Source: SIG603 sp963589785 (GTDB lineage: Bacteria > Bacillota > Clostridia > Oscillospirales > Acutalibacteraceae). Taken from it: DNA of 64,000 bases. Location of the stretch: the NCBI GenBank assembly GCA_963589785.1, contig CAVAMJ010000011.1, positions 1 through 64,000 on the forward strand. The letters are read 5' to 3'. A model generated the notes under the pieces. The model searched no databases, was not told the origin of the DNA, and saw nothing but the letters and a program-made list of their open reading frames with translations. Positions 16,529 through 24,966 of this stretch are shown here, in pieces (within the stretch, counting starts at the first letter, position 1; each line of letters opens with the position of its first letter). The translations under genes were made by a program, and so were the position numbers.

Positions 16529-17641
16529 TTAATCAAAGAATACCTCTTTGCCTGTCTCTGCAGACTCATAGATAGCCTCGAGAATCTGAGTGACGACAAA
16601 TGCCTGCTCAGGCTTAACGAGCGGATCTGTGTCGTTGATGATAGCATTGAGCCACTGCTCCTGCTCTCTTACAGCCTCAGCTGATGCGCCGCCCTCGAAG
16701 AAGTCAACGCTGATTCCCGGAGAGATAATCTTCTCCATAAGCTGGTTGTGCTCAACGTTATTGAAGATGAGCTCGTCCTTAGGATAGCTGCCGCCGTGGT
16801 GAATTTCTGCGCCGCCCTTTGTTCCGCAAAGAGTTGTTGATGCTTCCATTGACTTGAGAACATTGAGTGCCCAAGATGCCTCGAGATAGATAGTTGCGCC
16901 GTTCTTCATCTTGATGAAGCCGAATGCAGAGTCCTCAACCTCGAATGTCTTCGGATCCCATGGGCCGAATACGTTGCCGGCAGGGCCGTCCTCCTGGCGT
17001 CCGAGCTTGTAGAATACCTGTCCTGAAACAGAAGCCGGCTCGTAGTTGTTCATCATCCAAAGTGTGATGTCAAGTGCGTGTGTACCGATGTCGATAAGCG
17101 GACCGCCGCCCTGAAGTGCCTTGTTCGGGAATACGCCCCATGTCGGAACCGCTCTTCTTCTGATAGCGTGAGCCTTTGCGAAGTAAACCTCGCCGAGCTC
17201 GCCGTCCTCGCATGCTGCGTGGAGAGTCTGAGTGTCGTCACGAAGACGGTTCTGGTAACCGATTGTGAACTTCTTGCCGGACTTCTTCCAAGCATCGATC
17301 ATCTTCTGAGCGTCTGCTGTGCAGTGAGCCATCGGCTTCTCGCACATAACGTGCTTGCCTGCCTCAAAAGCGGCAACGGTGATTGGGCAGTGAGCAACGT
17401 TCGGTGTACAAACATGAACTACATCAATCTCGATGCTCTTGTCTGCGAGCATCTCCTTGTAATCGGTATAAACCTTAGCGTCAGGTGTACCGTAGTCCTT
17501 AGCTGCCTTCTCTGCTCTCTCGGGGATGATGTCGCAGAAAGCTACCATTTCTGCCTTATCGGACTGAGTTTTGATGGATGGCATGTGCTTCTGGTTTGCA
17601 ATTCCGCCGCATCCGACGATTGCGATTCTTAATTTTGACAT
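16529..17641 (-). CDS. dgpA: Gfo/Idh/MocA glycoside 3-dehydrogenase-like, C-glycoside oxidation
   Basis: 370 residues. The N-terminal Rossmann site is 'AIVGCGGIANQKHMPS' (residues 7-22). The conserved EKP is at 101-103 (Lys102), and the catalytic pair Asp184/His188 lies in 'GGPLIDIGTHALD', all hallmarks of Gfo/Idh/MocA NAD(P)-dependent oxidoreductases. In gut C-deglycosylation systems DgpA oxidises the C3 hydroxyl of the C-linked glucose to a 3-oxo form that DgpBC can split. AAGGAGT precedes ATG 17641. First gene of the dgp operon; the TATAAT box is about 85 bases upstream. A different sugar alcohol or inositol dehydrogenase would be the alternative without the dgpBC context. Confidence 0.8.
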   Translation of the reverse strand: MSKLRIAIVGCGGIANQKHMPSIKTQSDKAEMVAFCDIIPERAEKAAKDYGTPDAKVYTDYKEMLADKSIEIDVVHVCTPNVAHCPITVAAFEAGKHVMCEKPMAHCTADAQKMIDAWKKSGKKFTIGYQNRLRDDTQTLHAACEDGELGEVYFAKAHAIRRRAVPTWGVFPNKALQGGGPLIDIGTHALDITLWMMNNYEPASVSGQVFYKLGRQEDGPAGNVFGPWDPKTFEVEDSAFGFIKMKNGATIYLEASWALNVLKSMEASTTLCGTKGGAEIHHGGSYPKDELIFNNVEHNQLMEKIISPGISVDFFEGGASAEAVREQEQWLNAIINDTDPLVKPEQAFVVTQILEAIYESAETGKEVFFD

Positions 17642-17725
17642 GATTTTCGCACTCCTTATAAATTTGATTTAGTTATCTCTTAACTTCATACGGTTCATTA
17701 AGAGTCGGGTTTTATTTACAATCAA

Positions 17726-17731
17726 ATTATA
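17726..17731 (-). promoter_or_regulatory. -10 box of the dgpABC operon
   Basis: TATAAT on the minus strand, about 85 bases before ATG 17641. The -35 position reads CTGAAA, a weak match, consistent with activated transcription. Confidence 0.45.
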
Positions 17732-17799
17732 TTTTTTTTCGCCGCTTGTTTCAGTATTTAAATTTACCCGTTTTCATCAGGTATTATTCTTGTTTTTTT

Positions 17800-17847
17800 G
17801 ACAGCAACAAAAAATGACAAAAAAAGACATATCATTTTTGCCCTGTC
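17800..17847. promoter_or_regulatory. Imperfect inverted repeat, candidate operator upstream of dgpA
   Basis: GACAG (17800-17804) with following ACAAAAA faces TTTTTGCCCTGTC ending 17847. It is about 70-115 bases upstream of the dgp -10 box. On the minus strand the arm reads GACAGGGCAAAAA, resembling the repeats at 5482 (ACAGGACAA) and 14788 (GAGGGCAAAAA). The 17642-17941 gap holds only this site, the promoter and the neighbouring terminator. Confidence 0.4.
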
Positions 17848-17897
17848 AGCTTTAGCGCTAAAATCAAAGAGTTTTAAGGTTAAGAAGTTGAAAAAGA

Positions 17898-17927
17898 AAG
17901 CTCCGACGCAAAATCGCATCGGAGCTT
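17898..17927 (-). terminator. Terminator after the CPBP-like gene
   Basis: AAGCTCCGA (17898-17906) pairs with TCGGAGCTT (17919-17927), extended by GC pairs, and is followed by T-rich sequence on the minus strand. It separates the esterase/CPBP unit from the dgp operon. Confidence 0.75.
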
Positions 17928-17941
17928 AAAATTTATTATTT

Positions 17942-18970
17942 TTACATTGCTTCCTTATCACGCTTTTTCTGATTAGGATTTCTCGAACCTCTGACATTTG
18001 TGACCTTTTCCTCATCCTCGTCCCACTCGAGACGGCGGCAGCGAAGAAGATACATAACAGCCGTGAGAATGATAAGGCTCATTCCGACAATTCCGCCGGC
18101 GCTTGGTCCTAAGATATAGAACTGCGGGTCGGTGACGGAGTACTTATCTATATTTATGAAATAGAATCCGTAATCATAACAGCTAAGCACACCGCTCATA
18201 AAGAGAGCAGAGGGAATTATGCTTCCTATTCTAAGTGCAAAATAAGCGGATATAATGCTAAGCGAGGTGAAATAAAGGAAAGTGAGCACTATTCCTATAA
18301 GCACATAAGTGAATTTTCTTTCGCCTAGGCAGTAACCGTTGTATCCGAGGAAGACAAGCGGAACATACCAAAGGCTTCTCAAAAGTCCGACAATAATCGG
18401 CGCTTTCACCGTGCCGTATTTATTGGTAAGCTTCTGGAGCAAAAATCCACTCCATCCAAGCTCACTTGCAAGCGTGAACACAACCGACACAAGCGGAGAG
18501 AACGCAAAGCCCATGATAGTTCTTGCATAGAACGAACCGAGTGCCGCATTAAATTCAACGGGTTCGTCAGCCGTTGAAAGGGTTTCCTGTAAGAGATTTA
18601 CATAGCTTGTCGCCTGAAGGTCAACCTTGTCGCCGCCGACAAAGAAGAAATAGAACGCTATTCCACAAAGGACAAGCACGGGACCCAAGAAATAAGAGAC
18701 AATATATTTAAAGATATTATGTCTTAAATTCGGCTTAAATCTGAAATTCTCAAATCCGTCACCGTTTAGCATTCTCATGACAATCGAGCCTGCAAGCGGC
18801 ATGAGCATCATCACGGAAACGACAATACTGCTTTGCGTGAGCGCTGTCGTTCCTGTTATGTAGCCGACAAAAATCAAAAACCACGCCGCCAAAAATGTGA
18901 TCAGGACAAAGCCGACAATATTCCTTGAGTTATCGTCAAGACCGTTTATCCATTTTTTTACTTTACTCAT
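17942..18970 (-). CDS. CPBP-family-like membrane protein with degenerate catalytic motifs
   Basis: 342 residues, about eight hydrophobic segments, related to CPBP (CAAX/Rce1-type) intramembrane proteases. The usual motif EExxxR appears here as 'SELGWSGF', losing one Glu and the Arg. The second motif FxxxH appears as 'LLRSLWYVPLVF', with Tyr in place of the His. The protein may therefore be non-proteolytic. The C-terminal tail after residue 310 is highly charged and cytosolic. AAAGGT precedes ATG 18970. It follows the SGNH hydrolase gene by 31 bases and probably shares its transcript. Function unknown. Confidence 0.65.
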   Translation of the reverse strand: MSKVKKWINGLDDNSRNIVGFVLITFLAAWFLIFVGYITGTTALTQSSIVVSVMMLMPLAGSIVMRMLNGDGFENFRFKPNLRHNIFKYIVSYFLGPVLVLCGIAFYFFFVGGDKVDLQATSYVNLLQETLSTADEPVEFNAALGSFYARTIMGFAFSPLVSVVFTLASELGWSGFLLQKLTNKYGTVKAPIIVGLLRSLWYVPLVFLGYNGYCLGERKFTYVLIGIVLTFLYFTSLSIISAYFALRIGSIIPSALFMSGVLSCYDYGFYFINIDKYSVTDPQFYILGPSAGGIVGMSLIILTAVMYLLRCRRLEWDEDEEKVTNVRGSRNPNQKKRDKEAM

Positions 18971-19001
18971 TGTGAAAAATACCTTTCAGATAAAAATAAT
19001 G

Positions 19002-20168
19002 CTATTTCAAAAGCTCCTCGGGTATGGCGTCTGCCATAGCCTTGTATGCTTTGTCTGACGGATGAAGGTGGTCGCCACTGTCAAATCCCTCCGCGAATTT
19101 TCTCGGATCATTCGGGTCTGCAAGCACCTTTGCGAAGTCAACGCAGCCGTCAAACTTATCGGAAGAACGAAGCCACTCATTATATTCGTTTTTAATGTCC
19201 TCACGGAAATCGGCATAGGTTCTCCAGCCGAAAATCGGAAGAAGCGTTCCGCTGTAAACGGAAAGTCCTAAATCACGGCATTTTTTAACATAAAGATTTT
19301 CTACGGCATCTGCCATTTCCTTGGCACTTGGCAAATCGGACATAGGTCTGAAGCGGTTGAGCTCCACTCCCACTGGGTGAATGATATCGTTTATACCATG
19401 CTGAATAATCACTCTGTCCGCACCCGCAACCTCAAATTCGTGAAGTCGCTTTTCGCCCTTCATTCCGTAGGAAACATAAGTGATGCAGTCGTACTCACGC
19501 AAAATTCTCGATCCGCTTGCGGCTCTTCTTATGACGGAAATATCTCTGAAACCGTCTCTCCATGCTCGCATGGAAAGGTAATCTGGCCACGACTGAGCGG
19601 TAATGGAATCACCAAAGCAAACGAGCGCATGGTTTTTCTCCTCGGTGAAAATATCAACCTCGCTGACAAAATATACCCATGAGAACGCTTTTGAGAAATT
19701 CGGATTTAGCTCTGCGCTTTCCGATTCATCGCCATAAGCATAAAAGCCCTTTGAAACGGGGCCTGTTATTCTTGTGCCGGCATTCATCTGCGTGTAATCC
19801 GCAAAGTAAAGAGAAACGCTGAGTCTCTCTCCCGCCGTCACATCAAACGAAACCTCATCGGTCAGAATCTCTTTGCCTGCCTCAATCTCAAATGAAGCGT
19901 TACCGTCAAGTGTTAACTGCGCACTCGAGGATACATCAACCGCACTGTCGGAAACAGACTTTGAGATAAAGATTTTAGATACCTTTACATTCTCTGTTCC
20001 CGTTACATTCGAGAGCTTGATTCTTATTTTGTTTCCAGAGAAAACCGATTTGAACGGATACCTAAGTGTGATATCCTTTGCGTACACCGCAGGAAGTCTG
20101 TCGGTAGTCGAAATTGCATTGCCCCAAACGGCAACCCATTTTGAAAACTGCTTGTCGTTATTAGTCAT
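19002..20168 (-). CDS. SGNH/GDSL-type esterase
   Basis: 388 residues. An N-terminal beta-sandwich (about 1-165) is followed by an SGNH hydrolase domain. Block I is 'CFGDSITAQ' (nucleophile Ser), block III 'HGINDI', and block V 'DHLHPSD' supplies the Asp/His pair. No signal peptide is seen, so it is probably cytosolic. Such two-domain enzymes often remove acetyl or other acyl groups from sugars; here it could deacylate imported acyl-glycosides before dgp action, an inference from location. ATG 20168 follows AGGAGTGG; the longer frame from 20213 is rejected. First gene of a unit with the CPBP-like protein. Confidence 0.8.
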   Translation of the reverse strand: MTNNDKQFSKWVAVWGNAISTTDRLPAVYAKDITLRYPFKSVFSGNKIRIKLSNVTGTENVKVSKIFISKSVSDSAVDVSSSAQLTLDGNASFEIEAGKEILTDEVSFDVTAGERLSVSLYFADYTQMNAGTRITGPVSKGFYAYGDESESAELNPNFSKAFSWVYFVSEVDIFTEEKNHALVCFGDSITAQSWPDYLSMRAWRDGFRDISVIRRAASGSRILREYDCITYVSYGMKGEKRLHEFEVAGADRVIIQHGINDIIHPVGVELNRFRPMSDLPSAKEMADAVENLYVKKCRDLGLSVYSGTLLPIFGWRTYADFREDIKNEYNEWLRSSDKFDGCVDFAKVLADPNDPRKFAEGFDSGDHLHPSDKAYKAMADAIPEELLK

Positions 20169-20450
20169 AAGGCCACTCCTATTCTTTCTTAACCCAATGA
20201 TTATAGCATACAATATGCAATTTTCAAAGATTTAATTTGTTAAATCAATATGAAATTAAGTTTTCTTGTTTCAATACATTTTGACATTCATCTTGCGTAA
20301 TGCACAATATTTAGTACAATTGAATTTGTAGCAAAAATCTTTTTGTTTTTATGATATTTTTTGTTTTTATTGATGATTTTTATTTACAAATATGTTAGAA
20401 TGTGTTTGAAAGTGAATTTATAGTACTTTAACTTTTAATGAGGTAATATT

Positions 20451-21203
20451 GTGGCAGTAATTTTTCTCACAAGCAGTCCCACAGGACCGCTTGACGGAAC
20501 CAGAAAGACAAACGGATTTGACGAGATGAACGGTTTTCGAAAGACACTGAAAAACTACTGGAAGCCGAACTCCAAATGCATAATCGCTTGTGCAAATCCG
20601 CATGACAGAATGGGAAATCTTGAGATGCTCGACTACTTCAAATCGGTTTGCAATTTATCCGATATGAGCTTCGACAGCTTTGATTTACTCGATGATTACC
20701 GCCGTGATATAACAGATGAAGAAATTCTTTCCTATGATGTGATTATTCTTGGCGGAGGTCACGTGCCGACGCAGAACAGATTTTTCACGGATATAGGCTT
20801 AAGAAGAAAGCTTCTCGGCTTTGACGGCATCATCATAGGCATAAGCGCAGGCTCGATGAACGCAGCCGAAACGGTTTATGCTCAGCCTGAGCTTGAGGGC
20901 GAGTCGCAAGATCCCGATTATCAGAGATTTCTTGTCGGTCTGGGACTAACTGAGCACATGATTTTACCTCACTATCAGCAAGTAAAGGACAACTATCTTG
21001 ACGGCAGATTGCTATTTAAGGATATTACTATGCCGGACAGTATCGGCAAAATCTTCACGGTTTTGCCGGACGGATCATATCTGCTGTCAGTAGACGGGGA
21101 AGAAACGGTTTTCGGAGAAGCATACAAAATTGCCGACGGTGTTCTCACCAAGGTATGCGAAAACGGGTGCCGTATTGAAGGAGTTAAAATTTATGGCAAA
21201 TGA
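20451..21203 (+). CDS. Peptidase E-like (S51, class I glutamine amidotransferase fold) hydrolase
   Basis: 250 residues with the S51 peptidase E-like fold. The nucleophile elbow is 'GISAGSMNA' (Ser in GxSAG), preceded by 'VIILGGGHVPTQ'. Family enzymes hydrolyse Asp-X dipeptides or cyanophycin-like substrates. The start is GTG 20451 with GAGG eight bases upstream. It overlaps the WYL regulator gene by 11 bases, so the two are coupled. It is divergent from the SGNH gene across a 282-base AT-rich gap (20169-20450) where no operator can be named with confidence. Exact substrate unknown. Confidence 0.75.
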   Translation: MAVIFLTSSPTGPLDGTRKTNGFDEMNGFRKTLKNYWKPNSKCIIACANPHDRMGNLEMLDYFKSVCNLSDMSFDSFDLLDDYRRDITDEEILSYDVIILGGGHVPTQNRFFTDIGLRRKLLGFDGIIIGISAGSMNAAETVYAQPELEGESQDPDYQRFLVGLGLTEHMILPHYQQVKDNYLDGRLLFKDITMPDSIGKIFTVLPDGSYLLSVDGEETVFGEAYKIADGVLTKVCENGCRIEGVKIYGK

Positions 21204-22185
21204 CAAGAAGTACAAAGGCAAAATGATTAAGCTTGAGAGGATTTTCGAGCGCTACACCGACAGTGAGCACGGTCTTACCCTCAAGCAAATTGCCGAAAAG
21301 CTGAAGGCTTGCAACGATTCCGCAGACAGAAAAACGCTTTATCGTGACTTTGACGATTTGAGAGAAGCGGGCATTGAGGTTGAGTCAAAGCGAATCGGAA
21401 AAAGTACGGTCTATTTTGTTGAGGACGATTTATTCGATTTAGCGGAGCTTAAAATCCTGATCGACAGCATTCAGGCATCTAAGTTCATCACGCCGAAGAA
21501 GTCAAAGCAAATCGTAACCAAGCTAAAGACTCTCACAAGCGAGTATCGAGCAAAGGATCTTGCCCGTGAGGTCATAATATCGCCTGTAAAAGCAGAAAAC
21601 GAAGCTGTTATTTACAATGTCGATCACATCAACGATGCGATCAACAAGGATAAGCAGATTTCTTTCCAGTATTACTCTTACGGAGTAGACAAGAGAAGAA
21701 GACCAAGACACGAGGGTAAAATTTATCACGTAAGCCCGTGGGCACTTGTCTATAACGGCGACAAGTACTACCTCATCGCTTACAGCACAGACCACCCCGA
21801 GGATCTCGTCCATTACAGAGTAGACAGAATGGATAAGGTCAATGTGGAGGAAAAAGACAATCGTATCGGCGGAGATTATTTCAAGAAGCGTGAAACAAAG
21901 AACTACCTCACCAAGACATTCAGCATGTACCGTGGTGACAGAGAGGAAAACGTCACTTTCGAGTGCACGAATAACCTTGCCGACGTAGTTATCGACCGTT
22001 TCGGAAAAGATCCTGTTTTCGAAATTATCGACGACGAGCACTTCAGATTCAGCACCGAAATCGGAATCAGCAACCAGTTCTACGGCTGGGTAGCCGGCAT
22101 CGGAAAGAACATGAAGATTGTCGCACCGCAGTCAGTTGTTGACGGATACAAATCCTACTTGGATGAGATTTTAAAAAGCTACTGA
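21193..22185 (+). CDS. WYL-domain transcriptional regulator
   Basis: 330 residues. An N-terminal winged HTH (about 10-75, 'LTLKQIAEKLKACNDSADRKTLYRDFDDLREAG') is followed by a WYL domain (about 140-215, with 'ISFQYYSYG' and 'YHVSPWALVYNGDKYYLIAYS') and a C-terminal WCX-like extension. WYL proteins bind ligands, often nucleotides or nucleic acids, and control transcription. ATG 21193 lies within the end of the peptidase E-like gene, with AAGGAG upstream. The 21130 start is rejected as it lies inside that gene. Targets unknown; its own operon is plausible. Confidence 0.85.
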   Translation: MANDKKYKGKMIKLERIFERYTDSEHGLTLKQIAEKLKACNDSADRKTLYRDFDDLREAGIEVESKRIGKSTVYFVEDDLFDLAELKILIDSIQASKFITPKKSKQIVTKLKTLTSEYRAKDLAREVIISPVKAENEAVIYNVDHINDAINKDKQISFQYYSYGVDKRRRPRHEGKIYHVSPWALVYNGDKYYLIAYSTDHPEDLVHYRVDRMDKVNVEEKDNRIGGDYFKKRETKNYLTKTFSMYRGDREENVTFECTNNLADVVIDRFGKDPVFEIIDDEHFRFSTEIGISNQFYGWVAGIGKNMKIVAPQSVVDGYKSYLDEILKSY

Positions 22186-22210
22186 TTTAGATTAATAATA
22201 TAAAACGAAA

Positions 22211-22245
22211 GAAGGAAACAGCTAAAAACTGTCTCCTTCTTTTTT
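22211..22245 (+). terminator. Terminator of the peptidase E/WYL operon
   Basis: GAAGGAAACAG (22211-22221) pairs with CTGTCTCCTTC (22229-22239) with one mismatch, followed by six T. Confidence 0.85.
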
Positions 22246-22274
22246 AATTTAAACTCTTTTTGGAGTGGTGAAAA

Positions 22275-23534
22275 TCACAGAATATAAAGCAAGCATGAAA
22301 CAACCGTGCTTGTGAGACCGACAAGAGCCTCATAAGGAATGAGCTTCATTCTCTCTTTGATCTGCATGTTGACAGAACCGCCTGTTGCGTGGAAGAATGA
22401 GCCGTGCGGAAGTGAATCGAGAACTGTTGCACCGGCATGAATCATTGCACCGCCACTGATAGCGGAAACTCCGCTGCTGATGAGTGTTCCCGAGAATGTC
22501 TGAGATGCAACCGTTGCACCGGCTGTTGTAGAAGCTGTTGCAGCTGCCATGAGGATACCGGCAATCGGAGCAAGGAGGAATGACGGGATGTTTGCAATCT
22601 CGAGAAGAGAAATCATATCATACTGAATAGCAGAAGCCTTGATGATACCTGCAAGAGTACCTGTGCCAATGAGAAGTACCGACACACCTACAACCTTGCT
22701 GAGTCCAAACTCTGTATAAGAAACAATGTGCTTAATCTGACCGCAACAAAGCATTGAAACAGCGCCGCCGACAGGAAGAGCGATGAGCGGATCGATAGAA
22801 ATCGAGCAAATCGGTCTGAGTGCAAGAAGAATGATAACTACGAGCGGACCTGAAATAGCCGCAATAAAGGAAGGAAGCTTCTTCTCCTCTACCTCACCGA
22901 GGTCCTTCTCTGTCACCTTAACTTCGTTTTTCTTGGAGAGAAGTGTAGACAAAAGAATTGTGACAACAAGAGCAAACAAAGCAGGAACGATGTTTCTCAT
23001 CATAAGCGCTGTGAGGTCAATACCGAAAGCCTCAGCTGTTGCAATTGTATTTGGGTTAGGTGAAATAATGTTGCCAGCCTTGCCGCCGCCTATCATAGCG
23101 AGAAGAACTGCGGGCTTGTTGATGTCAGCTTTAACGGCAATTGCCATTGCAATAGGAGCAACAGTGATAACGGAAATATCGATGAAAACACCGACCGCAC
23201 AAATAATCATTGTTGCGACTGAAACGGAAACAAGAGCGAATTTCTGACCGAGCTTCTTAACGATAACATCAGCAATTTTTTCTGCTGAGCCTGTCTTGAT
23301 CAAAGCACCGGCTAAAATACCTGATGTCAAAATTCTGAGAACTGAGCTCATCATGCTCTGAGCACCTGTTACCATTGTGCTGACGGTACCGGTGAGTCCG
23401 CCACCACCGATAAGTCCACCGATTAATGCGCCCAAAATAAGGCTGTAAGCCGGATGAACCTTTTTAATGATGAGAAAAATCGCTACAACAAGTCCTACAA
23501 CTGCACCGAGAGTTGAAAACTGTATCGCATCCAT
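22275..23534 (-). CDS. GntP-family permease (gluconate/organic acid:H+ symporter)
   Basis: 419-residue hydrophobic protein with twelve or more membrane segments. GntP features include 'LRILTSGILAGALIKTGSA', 'GVFIDISVITVAPIA', and 'GGGKAGNIISPNPNTIA'. The family imports gluconate, other sugar acids or related carboxylates by proton symport. ATG 23534 has GAGGTG upstream; the first ATG at 23543 is too close to it. A GntR-like palindrome lies about 95 bases upstream. It is transcribed separately from araD, since a terminator stands between them. Confidence 0.85.
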   Translation of the reverse strand: MDAIQFSTLGAVVGLVVAIFLIIKKVHPAYSLILGALIGGLIGGGGLTGTVSTMVTGAQSMMSSVLRILTSGILAGALIKTGSAEKIADVIVKKLGQKFALVSVSVATMIICAVGVFIDISVITVAPIAMAIAVKADINKPAVLLAMIGGGKAGNIISPNPNTIATAEAFGIDLTALMMRNIVPALFALVVTILLSTLLSKKNEVKVTEKDLGEVEEKKLPSFIAAISGPLVVIILLALRPICSISIDPLIALPVGGAVSMLCCGQIKHIVSYTEFGLSKVVGVSVLLIGTGTLAGIIKASAIQYDMISLLEIANIPSFLLAPIAGILMAAATASTTAGATVASQTFSGTLISSGVSAISGGAMIHAGATVLDSLPHGSFFHATGGSVNMQIKERMKLIPYEALVGLTSTVVSCLLYIL

Positions 23535-23627
23535 AAAGAACACCTCTTCTAAATAATATTTCGTTTTCGTTAATTAATTCACATGTGATTTATATTTTAA
23601 GTATAAGGATTTTGTATTCATTCTTAA

Positions 23628-23643
23628 ATGTTACCGATAACAA
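23628..23643. promoter_or_regulatory. GntR/LacI-type operator upstream of the GntP permease
   Basis: ATGTTACCGATAACAA is a near-perfect palindrome, close to the ATGTTA-N4-TAACAT operator of the enterobacterial LacI-family gluconate repressor GntR. It sits next to a possible minus-strand promoter (TTTAAG, 17 bases, TATACT). No LacI gene is in the window, so the regulator must be elsewhere. Confidence 0.5.
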
Positions 23644-23699
23644 ATTGTATCCATAATTTTTAGACTATCTCTCAAAACTATGTTCTTTGACACAATGAA

Positions 23700-23729
23700 A
23701 AATCCCTCAAAATAAAATTTGAGGGATTT
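23700..23729 (-). terminator. Terminator of araD
   Basis: Perfect 12-bp stem AAATCCCTCAAA (23700-23711) with TTTGAGGGATTT (23718-23729) and a short loop. It separates araD from the downstream permease. Confidence 0.85.
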
Positions 23730-23739
23730 TCTCGTTAAT

Positions 23740-24438
23740 TTACTTCTTCTGACCGTAATACGCATTGGGGCCGTGCTTTCTCATATAATGCTTGTCCTGA
23801 TACCTCTGTGGTGCGGCTTCGGCATCAAATTTCACCTGTCTTGTGAAAATCGCCATTTTAGCAACTTCCTCGAGAACAACAGCGTGATACACTGCCTCGG
23901 CGGCATTCTTTCCCCATGTGAAAGGGCCGTGACTGTGGCAAACAACCGCCGGCACTGCCTTTGGGTCAATACCGCGATTCTTAAAGGTCTCGACTATGCT
24001 GTGACCTGTGTTCATCTCGTAGTCATCGTCAAGCTCCTCCTGTGTTAAGTGGCGTGCGCAAGGAACTGCACCGTAAAAATAATCCGCATGAGTTGTGCCG
24101 TAACAAGGAATATCCTCCCCCGCTTGTGCCCAAGCGACAGCATACGGGCTGTGAGTGTGAACTATTCCGCCGATATTAGGAAAATAATTATACAGCACCA
24201 AATGAGTCTTTGTATCGGAGGACGGATTTAATTCGCCCTCTACCTTATTTCCGTTTAAGTCCATAACTACCAAATCATCGGGCTTCAGTTCATCGTAATC
24301 GACTCCGGACGGCTTAATTACAAAAAGCCCCTTTTCCCTGTCAATTCCGCTGACATTTCCCCAGGTATATGTTACAAGTCCTCTTTTGGGAAGCTCCATA
24401 TTAGCTTTATAGACCTCAAGCTTCAATTCTTCAAGCAT
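23740..24438 (-). CDS. araD: L-ribulose-5-phosphate 4-epimerase
   Basis: 232 residues, the usual length for AraD. It is a class II aldolase/epimerase: 'TYTWGNVSGID', 'IKPSGVDYD', the phosphate-binding 'NPSSDTKTHLVLY', zinc ligands in 'HTHSPYA' and 'CHSHGPFTWG', and a C-terminal Tyr/His-containing tail 'KHYMRKHGPNAYYGQ'. It converts L-ribulose-5-phosphate to D-xylulose-5-phosphate, feeding the pentose phosphate pathway. GGAGGAT precedes ATG 24438. No araA or araB lies beside it, so a paralog acting in ascorbate or xylulose use (UlaF/SgbE type) cannot be excluded. Confidence 0.85.
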   Translation of the reverse strand: MLEELKLEVYKANMELPKRGLVTYTWGNVSGIDREKGLFVIKPSGVDYDELKPDDLVVMDLNGNKVEGELNPSSDTKTHLVLYNYFPNIGGIVHTHSPYAVAWAQAGEDIPCYGTTHADYFYGAVPCARHLTQEELDDDYEMNTGHSIVETFKNRGIDPKAVPAVVCHSHGPFTWGKNAAEAVYHAVVLEEVAKMAIFTRQVKFDAEAAPQRYQDKHYMRKHGPNAYYGQKK

Positions 24439-24517
24439 AGTTATCCTCCGTTTTTTACACCTTATGAATTAAAATCAATACGCTATAATTATATTCTTTA
24501 AAACGATTTTTTTCAAT

Positions 24518-24546
24518 AAAAAAGAACTCCGCAAAAGCAGAGTTCT
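24518..24546 (-). terminator. Terminator of the ATP synthase operon
   Basis: AGAACTC (24523-24529) pairs with GAGTTCT (24540-24546), with GC closing the loop, then a run of six T on the minus strand. Seven bases beyond the atpC stop. Confidence 0.85.
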
Positions 24547-24552
24547 CTTAAT

Positions 24553-24966
24553 TTATCTTTTACCGTAAAGGTTTTTAACCTTAAGTCTGGACATAGCTCT
24601 CGAAAGAGTAGCTTCGGCAGAATAATACTCCATACGTGATCTCTTCTGGAGCATCTCCTCCTTAGCCTTCTCCGCTTCGTAACGTGCTCGGTTTTCGTCG
24701 ATTTCATCGGGACGTTCAGCCGAGTTGACGAGCATAAGAACCTCGTTGTCCTCAATCTTGATAATACCCTGAGAAACGGCTGCATACTGATTCTCTCCGC
24801 CCGGAGCTCTGTAAACTACAGTTCCAGCTTCGACAGCGGCAACGGTGTTTGTGTGGTCGGCAAGAACACCGACCTGTCCGTCACTTGAAGGGAAAATCAG
24901 CGATTCGCACGGACCGGAATAGAATGTGGAGTCGCTCTCAAGAATACTGAGCTTAAACTCCTTCAT
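24553..24966 (-). CDS. atpC: F1Fo ATP synthase subunit epsilon
   Basis: 137 residues. An N-terminal beta-sandwich ('LSILESDSTFYSG...SSDGQVGVLADHTNTVAAV') is followed by a C-terminal two-helix region rich in Arg, Lys and Glu. Epsilon links gamma to the c-ring and can inhibit ATP hydrolysis. ATG 24966 overlaps the atpD stop as ATGA. Last gene of the operon. Confidence 0.93.
   Translation of the reverse strand: MKEFKLSILESDSTFYSGPCESLIFPSSDGQVGVLADHTNTVAAVEAGTVVYRAPGGENQYAAVSQGIIKIEDNEVLMLVNSAERPDEIDENRARYEAEKAKEEMLQKRSRMEYYSAEATLSRAMSRLKVKNLYGKR

Noticed and set aside
17078..17632. 184-codon plus-strand frame
   Set aside because: Antisense shadow of dgpA.
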